A stretch of DNA of 9,404 nt, taken from positions 12,041 through 21,444 of the forward strand of contig DFPA01000014.1 in the NCBI GenBank assembly GCA_002377025.1, given 5' to 3'. Below the pieces are notes generated by a model. It worked only from the letters and a program-made list of their open reading frames with translations. It made no database searches and was not told the DNA's origin. Below are positions 5,711-9,404 of the stretch, piece by piece. The position numbers and the translations under genes were made by a program. The number at the start of each line of letters is the position of its first letter. The first letter of the stretch is position 1. This stretch comes from Patescibacteria group bacterium UBA3527 (lineage in GTDB: Bacteria > Patescibacteriota > Minisyncoccia > Phycocordibacterales > UBA918).

Positions 5711-5887
5711 ATGTCTCCGCGTTCTCGTCCTTACAATAAGCAAAGTAGTTTGTTTGTTGTGGATCCTCAATATTACTCGAAGTCTCTTTTTGCGGGTCCA
5801 CGAGGACTCGAACATTACATGTTCAGTACCCGTTGTCACGATTTTTCATGCTTCAAAATCGTAGGCAACAGCTTCGAGTCCCATTAG
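5711..5887 (+). CDS. Doubtful small ORF running into a tRNA fragment
   Basis: 58 codons starting MSPRSRPYNKQSSLF with a good ribosome site (AGGAAA, 5 nt before ATG). The first 27 codons could be the start of a real gene. From 5788 on it is translated tRNA-Trp fragment and repeat sequence (FAGPRGLEH...), so the downstream part is not a natural protein. It may be a gene whose 3' part was replaced by the tRNA-linked segment, or chance. It diverges from the fic-like gene across the palindrome at 5630-5663. Confidence 0.22.
   Translation: MSPRSRPYNKQSSLFVVDPQYYSKSLFAGPRGLEHYMFSTRCHDFSCFKIVGNSFESH
5788..5813 (-). repeat. Displaced direct copy of tRNA-Trp 3' end
   Basis: 26 bp identical to 5941-5966: trailer TTTT (plus strand), the discriminator, acceptor 3' strand and half of the T-arm of tRNA-Trp. 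The sequence diverges sharply after the T-loop. Confidence 0.9.
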
Positions 5888-5900
5888 ACCACCCAAAATA
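5873..5900 (+). repeat. Inverted, degenerate copy of tRNA-Trp 3' end and trailer
   Basis: On the plus strand TTCGAGTCC (5873-5881), then GACC and CCAAAATA match in order the T-loop, acceptor and trailer of tRNA-Trp on the minus strand. TTCGAGTCC is the exact reverse complement of 5957-5965, and CAAAATA (5894-5900) of 5939-5945. Confidence 0.65.
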
Positions 5901-5945
5901 TAATCGTCCGAAGCTTCAAGTATTCGCTTCCTCCTCTTTATTTTG

Positions 5946-6016
5946 CGGGTCCACGAGGACTCGAACCTCGGCCGACGGTTTTGGAGACCGTTGTTCTACC
6001 ACTAAACTATAGACCC
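5946..6016 (-). tRNA. tRNA-Trp (CCA)
   Basis: Complete 71-nt tRNA without encoded 3' CCA. Acceptor GGGTCTA pairs with TGGACCC (one G-T), discriminator G as expected for Trp. D-arm GTTT/GAAC. Anticodon arm ACGGT-CTCCAAA-ACCGT with anticodon CCA and A36-A37-A38. Variable loop of 4. T-arm CGAGG-TTCGAGT-CCTCG. A good promoter lies 15-43 nt upstream. The gene is 44 bp downstream of miaA on the same strand. Confidence 0.96.
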
Positions 6017-6030
6017 TTCTAAGTGGCTAC

Positions 6031-6059
6031 ATAGTAGGGGAAAGTAGGGAGAAAATCAA
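6031..6059 (-). promoter_or_regulatory. tRNA-Trp promoter
   Basis: TTGATT (6054-6059) and TACTAT (6031-6036) are separated by exactly 17 bp, the best sigma70-type promoter in the window. Predicted start is near 6024, 8 nt before the mature tRNA. It begins 1 bp past the miaA stop. Confidence 0.75.
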
Positions 6060-6060
6060 A

Positions 6061-6960
6061 CTACTTATCTAGCCAAGTTTGGACTGCTTGTGTTATTGCT
6101 TCAAGATCATCTTTTTTGTACCAATGAATACTTTGATCATGCTTAAGCCAGGTCATTTGGCGCTTGGCGAACTGGCGAATTTTTGTTTCAAGCTCGGCCA
6201 CCATTTCTTCGTAGGATAGCTTCCCTCTTAGGTAGCGAGAAACGTAACGGTATTCTAGCCCCAAGTCTTCTAATCGCTCATGAGATATCTCATGAGGAGG
6301 TATGAGCAAATTTTCTACTTCTGCTACCATTCCTTCCTCCAGTCGTTCAATGAGTCTGGTATGAATGTTTTCATACAGTTTTTCTTGGTCTGTATCTATC
6401 CCAATAACAAAAACATCATATATATCCTCCTGTTCCGCTTTGGGTACACTGCCAAGCTTGGTGGCAATCTCGATAGCTCTTATGAGTCGACGAGGGTTTT
6501 GTTGGTCGATAGTTGCTGCGCGGCGAGAGTCTAACTCGACGAGTCTTTTTACCAAGTCTTCCACCGGAAGAGTTTCGAGTTTTGCTCGAAGCTCTTTATC
6601 GGGCTCTACCTGTGGGGTGGAAGTACGTCCCAGTAGCGTATCTACATAGAAGAAAGTTCCTCCGGCCACAATAGGGAGACGGTTATTCTTCGTTATTTCT
6701 TCAATTGTTTTGCGACCATCACGAGTAAAGTCGGAAGCCGTATAGACTTGACTTGGTTCTACTACATCCAAAAGGTGGTGTGGTACGTTACCCATTTCTT
6801 CTTTGGTGACTTTGCCACTGCCTATATCGAGACCTTTGTATACTTGGCGAGAGTCAGCTGAAACTATTTCACCTTCAAACTCCTTCGCCAGCTCAATCGA
6901 GAGTGAAGTTTTGCCGGACGCGGTAGGACCTACAATTACCAGTACTTTTGGTTTCTTCAT
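6061..6960 (-). CDS. miaA: tRNA dimethylallyltransferase MiaA
   Basis: 299 aa from MKKPKVL. It transfers dimethylallyl from DMAPP to N6 of A37 in tRNAs reading UNN codons. Motifs in family order: P-loop GPTASGKT (11-18), SADSRQVYKGLDIGSGK for substrate binding, PHHLLDVVEP and YTASDF, GGTFFYV (usually GGTGLY), NPRRLIRAIE, and near the C-terminus RQFAKRQMTWLK (usual R-x-x-AKRQ-x-TW). A start 21 codons upstream is open, but it adds a non-conserved stretch overlapping the neighbouring terminator, so the start just before the P-loop is chosen. No Shine-Dalgarno; extended -10 at 6974-6982 gives a leader of about 7 nt. tRNA-Trp lies directly downstream and tRNA-Tyr in the window, both with A36-A37-A38. 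Confidence 0.97.
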   Translation of the reverse strand: MKKPKVLVIVGPTASGKTSLSIELAKEFEGEIVSADSRQVYKGLDIGSGKVTKEEMGNVPHHLLDVVEPSQVYTASDFTRDGRKTIEEITKNNRLPIVAGGTFFYVDTLLGRTSTPQVEPDKELRAKLETLPVEDLVKRLVELDSRRAATIDQQNPRRLIRAIEIATKLGSVPKAEQEDIYDVFVIGIDTDQEKLYENIHTRLIERLEEGMVAEVENLLIPPHEISHERLEDLGLEYRYVSRYLRGKLSYEEMVAELETKIRQFAKRQMTWLKHDQSIHWYKKDDLEAITQAVQTWLDK

Positions 6961-6973
6961 AAGTATAATGTAC

Positions 6974-6982
6974 GTTATAACA
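6974..6982 (-). promoter_or_regulatory. Extended -10 of miaA
   Basis: TGTTATAAC on the minus strand, predicted start near 6967, seven bases before the ATG. No -35 or Shine-Dalgarno seen. A second TATACT (6962-6967) is too close to the ATG to serve the chosen start. Confidence 0.4.
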
Positions 6983-6986
6983 AATT

Positions 6987-7026
6987 TAAGAAAAAGAAAT
7001 AGCGGTGCACTATTTGAGTGCACCGC
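6987..7026 (-). terminator. Rho-independent terminator of the small ORF
   Basis: On the minus strand GCGGTGCAC pairs perfectly with GTGCACCGC (9 bp, 7-nt loop), followed by TATTTCTTTTTCTT. The stop codon of the 7010-7288 gene lies in the loop. It insulates miaA from upstream transcription. Confidence 0.75.
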
Positions 7027-7288
7027 ACAGTTCCAGTGTGAGTACGCCTACGGCGTCACTTCTGTCAGGAAAGAGAGCTAGTGGTGGAACAAAAATATGT
7101 GGAGAAATCCACTTGCCAGCGACCCCTAAGTACTCTGAGCACTCTAGCTCTTTGTATGAGTTGAAGTTGTAGGTCAAAACCCTGGGATGGTCACCACAAA
7201 ACACACTGGGCTTGTGTACTATCGCGACCAAGGTGCGGTTATAGATCCGGCGCCCGAAAGGAACGCAAGGGATATGAGCAAAAGTCAT
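7010..7288 (-). CDS. Small protein of unknown function
   Basis: 92 aa starting MTFAHIPCVPFGRRIYNR. The start is fixed by GGAGG at 7294-7298, five nt before the ATG. The longer in-frame start at 7309 is rejected because it would lie within the upstream hairpin and lack a ribosome site. No signal peptide or membrane helix. Three cysteines (C8, C31, C50) and a fourth near the end. The dedicated terminator and strong ribosome site support a real gene. No family is recognised. It stands divergent to pyrE. Confidence 0.6.
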   Translation of the reverse strand: MTFAHIPCVPFGRRIYNRTLVAIVHKPSVFCGDHPRVLTYNFNSYKELECSEYLGVAGKWISPHIFVPPLALFPDRSDAVGVLTLELCGALK

Positions 7289-7303
7289 GCTTTCCTCCAT
7301 AAA

Positions 7304-7336
7304 GAACAAATCCAGTCTTGGCGACTGGATTTGTTC
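7304..7336. promoter_or_regulatory. 14-bp perfect inverted repeat upstream of small ORF
   Basis: GAACAAATCCAGTC (7304-7317) and its exact complement (7323-7336) flank a 5-nt loop. In a minus-strand RNA the hairpin ends 5 nt before the ribosome site of the small gene. It could be an operator, a 5' UTR control hairpin or a weak terminator (followed by TTTAT). Confidence 0.55.
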
Positions 7337-7488
7337 AATTGAGGAGAGATTCTACACAACGGAGCATGGCCAGACGCCAAAACAAAATGACGCTGTTGTC
7401 TTCTTCATTGTTGCCCTGTTGTGAGAAATATTTACCATTACTAAGATTATAGCATCAATGCTCACAGTCTGTACATTTTAGAAGGTTT

Positions 7489-7497
7489 TGTTATATT
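7489..7497 (+). promoter_or_regulatory. Extended -10 of pyrE
   Basis: TGTTATATT, predicted start near 7504 and leader of about 48 nt. The leader contains a small imperfect hairpin closed by CGCC/GGCG (around 7512-7532) and a G6 run 6 nt before the ATG that may act as ribosome site. No clear -35. No further gene is supported in 7337-7488. Confidence 0.45.
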
Positions 7498-7551
7498 GCG
7501 AACAGAAAGAACGCCACGCATAATGCACGGCGAGGAAAAGGGGGGCGTCGC

Positions 7552-8226
7552 ATGACCCTGGAATTCAACAATACCGGTACGGCAATCGAGGCACTTTTTG
7601 CTGCAGGAGCAGTTGGTTTCAACTTCGGCCAAGTGATTCGCTACAAAAGCGGCATTTTGTCTCCCGGAGCGTACCTCAACAACCGGGTTCTTCAATCTCA
7701 CCCTGAGTCGTGGGAGGAAATTCTGGACCTGATGAATGAAAGTATATATGCATACAAGGGGGACTTCAATCGGGTTGCATCGGTTGCAACTGGTGCCATC
7801 GCACATGGTGTGGCAATTGCTTTGTTTAACGGCCGGCCGCATGTGACCGTCAAGAAGGAGGAAAAAACCTCCCATGGCCTCAAAGGTATCATAGACGGCG
7901 ACATCTCGATCCTTCCGGACTCCAAAGTACTTCTGGTCGAGGATATGTCCTCAACCTTCGAGAGTGCTCTCAAGGCAATTCGGGTACTTGAATCGCATGA
8001 AGCAACTGTCGTGAGGACGTTGGCTATCTCTTCGTGGAACTTCCCAATTTTCCAGAAGAACACGGATGGTTACAACGTCACGGTGCTCTGTGACGGTATG
8101 TCACTCATCAATGCCGCCTACGAAAGGGGTGAAATTGACGAGAAGTATCGCGACTTGCTCCAACTCTGGGTTATGAACCCAGAGGATGAAAGTTGGATCA
8201 CCAGCGAATGGAGTATGCCGGACTAA
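7552..8226 (+). CDS. pyrE: Orotate phosphoribosyltransferase PyrE
   Basis: 224 aa. It converts orotate and PRPP to orotidine 5'-monophosphate and PPi, the fifth step of UMP synthesis. Seen: an N-terminal hood region with GQVIRYKSGILSPGAYLNNR (26-45), the family's F-x-L-x-SG-x-SP-like substrate segment; VTVKKEEKTSHGLKG (98-112), the flexible catalytic Lys/His loop (R/K-K-E-x-K-x-HG); and the PRPP-binding motif VLLVEDMSST (126-135) with acidic pair E130-D131. Length is normal. G+C is higher than in the neighbouring pilin and fic genes. It is convergent with pyrF, which takes its product. Confidence 0.93.
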   Translation: MTLEFNNTGTAIEALFAAGAVGFNFGQVIRYKSGILSPGAYLNNRVLQSHPESWEEILDLMNESIYAYKGDFNRVASVATGAIAHGVAIALFNGRPHVTVKKEEKTSHGLKGIIDGDISILPDSKVLLVEDMSSTFESALKAIRVLESHEATVVRTLAISSWNFPIFQKNTDGYNVTVLCDGMSLINAAYERGEIDEKYRDLLQLWVMNPEDESWITSEWSMPD

Positions 8227-8246
8227 CATCATTCATGACCTTTCAA

Positions 8247-8277
8247 GGCCGCCCTTCGGGGCGGTCACTTTACTTAT
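8247..8277 (+). terminator. Rho-independent terminator of pyrE
   Basis: GGCCGCCC and GGGCGGTC pair (8 bp, one G-T) around a stable TTCG tetraloop, 20 nt after the stop, followed by ACTTTACTTAT. Confidence 0.7.
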
Positions 8278-8337
8278 AAAAGAGAAAACCGCCGAGTTTC
8301 AAGAATACTCACTTAAGTACTTATGAAACCCGGCGGT
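8275..8337 (-). terminator. Rho-independent terminator of pyrF
   Basis: On the minus strand a 13-position stem (7 + 5 pairs with one mismatch; ACCGCCG-x-GTTTC at 8288-8300 with its partner at 8325-8337) is followed by TTTTCTCTTTTAT. The 24-nt loop is long. It stands back to back with the pyrE terminator. Confidence 0.7.
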
Positions 8338-8358
8338 CAGTTGTTTCGCACCGGTAGC

Positions 8359-9054
8359 TTAGCCCACCGAAGCGATTTCGTCGAGGACGCTCTTGAGGTT
8401 ATCAGCTGGGGGTCCGTATTCATGGCTGGTGATCGGCCGGCCAATGACAAGCCAGTCGGCACCACGCCGCACTGCCTCTGCCGGTGTAGTGACCCTCTTT
8501 TGGTCGTTGGGCACTGACCACGAAGGTCTGATACCCGGCGTCACCGTCAGGAGGTCATAGTTGTTCTTGACTGTCTCGATCTCCAGAGGCGAGCAGACGA
8601 CACCGTTAAGGCCGTGCTCCTGCGCCCATCGGGCATAGAAATTGACCTGCCCGAGAGCAGTGCGGCCAAACTCCGCCTGACACTCCTCGTCTGTCTTGGT
8701 GGTGAGGACAGTGACGCCGATAGAAGTCACGTCATCCTTTTTGCAGGCATCAGCAAAGGCGCTGATACCTTTCGGGCCGGCGGCGCACATGCAGTTCATC
8801 ATGTTTGCGCCGAAGCCAGCTTGCACTTTTGCTGCTTTTTTGAGTGTGTTGGGGATGTCAACACGCTTTTGATCATCGAAGACGTATATGCCTTCTTTGG
8901 CTATTTCCTGCACCAGCGAATGGCCAGTTGCGGTTGCCAGCTCCATGCCAATCTTCACTCCGAAAGAAAGACCGGCAGCGTGAAGATCTTCGACGATGCG
9001 GCGCGCATCGTCAGCTGTCGGCACATCGAGTGCCACCAATACTTGGGTGTCCAT
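8359..9054 (-). CDS. pyrF: Orotidine 5'-phosphate decarboxylase PyrF
   Basis: 231 aa TIM barrel. It decarboxylates OMP to UMP, the final step of the pathway. Seen: VALDV (7-11) with D10; GVKIGMEL (32-39) with K34; the catalytic signature FDDQKRVDIPNT (59-70), whose D61-x-K63-x-x-D66 matches the invariant DxKxxD; VTVLT (114-118); TPGIRPSW (phosphate-loop region) and GADWLVIGRPIT near the C-terminus, where the Arg binds phosphate. Length is typical. Start is fixed by AGGAGG 7 nt upstream. The leader has a small hairpin (TCCGC at 9087-9091 with GCGGA at 9096-9100). The local G+C is the highest in the window, unlike the AT-rich membrane-protein genes. Confidence 0.97.
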   Translation of the reverse strand: MDTQVLVALDVPTADDARRIVEDLHAAGLSFGVKIGMELATATGHSLVQEIAKEGIYVFDDQKRVDIPNTLKKAAKVQAGFGANMMNCMCAAGPKGISAFADACKKDDVTSIGVTVLTTKTDEECQAEFGRTALGQVNFYARWAQEHGLNGVVCSPLEIETVKNNYDLLTVTPGIRPSWSVPNDQKRVTTPAEAVRRGADWLVIGRPITSHEYGPPADNLKSVLDEIASVG

Positions 9055-9119
9055 TTTCGCCTCCTAGCGATCGTTTCAGGTTCAGTTCCGCTTGTGCGGA
9101 CCCGCTAGTAAAGTAGCAG

Positions 9120-9148
9120 AAAATAAAAATATGTATAGATAGCAGCAA
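9120..9148 (-). promoter_or_regulatory. Candidate pyrF promoter
   Basis: TTGCTG (9143-9148) and TATTTT (9120-9125), 17-bp spacing, predicted start near 9113 with a leader of about 58 nt. The match is weak. Confidence 0.35.
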
Positions 9149-9180
9149 ATCTGAAGCTTGCGATCCAGGTTTGGCTACTA

Positions 9181-9199
9181 GTGCCGGAGGAGGGAATCG
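9181..9199 (-). repeat. Displaced direct copy of tRNA-Leu-like 3' end
   Basis: 19 bp identical to 9363-9381, covering discriminator, acceptor 3' strand, 3' T-stem and part of the T-loop. Confidence 0.85.
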
Positions 9200-9296
9200 T
9201 CCTGCTTTTTCAAATTCATTACATTCATAAGAACGCTGGACGGGGCTCAACTGATTTTATTTCTAGGAAAAGGGAAGTAAAAACATGTTTCCGCCC

Positions 9297-9305
9297 TTCG
9301 ATTCC
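9297..9305 (+). repeat. Inverted copy of tRNA-Leu-like T-loop
   Basis: TTCGATTCC is the perfect reverse complement of 9375-9383. It shares the T of TTCGATT that separates this tRNA from the Tyr (A) and Trp (G) genes. Confidence 0.65.
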
Positions 9306-9309
9306 TCAC

Positions 9310-9331
9310 GAACATAGCGCAGGCTATGTTC
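9310..9331. repeat. 9-bp hairpin with GCAG loop (Leu copy)
   Basis: GAACATAGC pairs perfectly with GCTATGTTC around GCAG. Flanks TTCGATTCCTCAC and TCTC match those of the hairpin at 1650-1671, while the stems differ but keep pairing. Confidence 0.75.
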
Positions 9332-9363
9332 TCTCAGGCACAAATCATCATGCCTCAAATTTG

Positions 9364-9404
9364 TGCCGGAGGAGGGAATCGAACCCTCACTCCTTGCGGA
9401 ACAC
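9364..9404 (-). tRNA. tRNA-Leu-like, 3' part only (window edge)
   Basis: The visible 41 nt end in acceptor CTCCGGC and discriminator A, with T-arm GAGGG-TTCGATT-CCCTC and a long variable arm (TCC-GCAA-GGA), so it is class II. The discriminator A and an expected 5' strand GCCGGAG favour Leu over Ser; the anticodon is outside the window. CCA is not encoded (A then CAA). The distance to the edge prevents checking the 5' half. Confidence 0.75.

Larger units (their letters stand above)
5788..5945 (-). mobile_element. Mini-element attached to the 3' end of tRNA-Trp
   Basis: 158-bp segment bounded by an exact 26-bp direct copy of the tRNA-Trp 3' end and the gene itself. It contains an inverted copy of the tRNA T-loop and trailer (5873-5900) and a hairpin ACGATTTT/AAAATCGT (5838-5862 region) extended by CCGTTG/CAACAG. 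The inverted T-loop can pair with the displaced copy (5804-5812) or with the gene (5957-5965). The GCAG-loop hairpin of the Tyr and Leu segments is absent. No protein gene is convincing. Same architecture as 1520-1725 and 9181-9363. Confidence 0.45.
9181..9363 (-). mobile_element. Mini-element attached to the 3' end of tRNA-Leu-like gene
   Basis: 183-bp segment between a 19-bp direct copy of the tRNA 3' end (9181-9199) and the tRNA itself. It contains an inverted T-loop copy (9297-9305), a 9-bp hairpin with GCAG loop (9310-9331), and GGCACAAAT (9337-9345), which pairs with the tRNA acceptor end and trailer at 9359-9367. The order and spacing match the Tyr segment; the AT-rich part 9200-9290 does not resemble it. 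No ORF is convincing. Confidence 0.45.

Noticed and set aside
5795..5890. Second, unusual tRNA next to tRNA-Trp
   Set aside because: The 3' end looks tRNA-like, but the acceptor does not pair beyond four bases, the only hairpin has an 8-bp stem with a 9-nt loop lacking T33, and the T-stem is missing. It is explained by direct and inverted tRNA-Trp fragments.
6365..6649. 94-codon plus-strand frame inside miaA
   Set aside because: Antisense shadow of a clear miaA gene, without ribosome site or family resemblance.
7366..7452. 28-codon plus-strand ORF starting MARRQNKMTLL, possible pyrE leader peptide
   Set aside because: It has a GGAG four bases upstream, but it ends before the best pyrE promoter, contains no pyrimidine-attenuation layout, and no conservation can be judged.
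7698..8063. 121-codon minus-strand frame inside pyrE
   Set aside because: Antisense shadow of pyrE, no supporting start signal.
8614..9108. 164-codon plus-strand frame over pyrF
   Set aside because: Shadow frame of the high-G+C pyrF gene, whose minus-strand frame has all catalytic motifs and a strong ribosome site.

Overview
The window looks like a chromosomal segment of a small-genome bacterium, most likely a member of the Candidate Phyla Radiation (Patescibacteria, Parcubacteria-like). The reasons are a dense mix of short transcription units, several genes with extended -10 promoters almost on top of the start codon and no Shine-Dalgarno, tRNA genes without encoded CCA, and a pair of TrbC/VirB2-like pilin-domain proteins of a type common in CPR genomes. 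Stops are the standard TAA, TAG and TGA. The taxonomic call is an inference, not proven by a marker gene.

Layout. 17-1340 (minus): a secreted MlaC-like protein and a DedA/VTT-like membrane protein. 1341-2117: no protein gene; it holds tRNA-Tyr with a nested set of repeats. 2118-4404 (plus): a compact three-gene operon of membrane-anchored or secreted proteins, in which two related pilin-like N-termini are fused to two different peptidoglycan-hydrolase domains (a lytic-transglycosylase-like domain and an M15-like peptidase), with a single-TM protein between them. 4408-4509: a possible gene remnant. 4503-5591 (minus): a class II Fic protein with a strong palindrome upstream. 5592-6060: repeats and tRNA-Trp. 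6061-6960 (minus): miaA. 7010-7288 (minus): a small unknown protein. 7552-8226 (plus) pyrE and 8359-9054 (minus) pyrF are convergent with back-to-back terminators; together they encode the last two steps of UMP synthesis. 9055-9404: pyrF promoter region, another repeat set and the 3' end of a tRNA-Leu-like gene cut by the window edge.

The most unusual signal is shared by the three tRNA loci. Each tRNA (Tyr, Trp, Leu-like) is followed on its 3' side by a 150-205 bp segment that ends in an exact direct copy (17, 26 and 19 bp) of that tRNA's own 3' end. Inside each segment lies a third, inverted copy of the T-loop region and trailer, and its tRNA-specific base matches the host tRNA (TTCGAATCC for Tyr, TTCGAGTCC for Trp, TTCGATTCC for Leu). 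In the Tyr and Leu segments the inverted copy is split by a 9-bp hairpin with the same GCAG loop. This looks like a family of very small non-autonomous tRNA-associated elements, or a family of structured tRNA trailers. Neither reading can be proven from one window.

How the genes may work together: MiaA would prenylate A37 of the very tRNAs nearby (Tyr GTA and Trp CCA both show A36-A37-A38). PyrE and PyrF act in series. The pilin-hydrolase operon would act at the cell surface, plausibly in wall penetration or cell-cell attachment.
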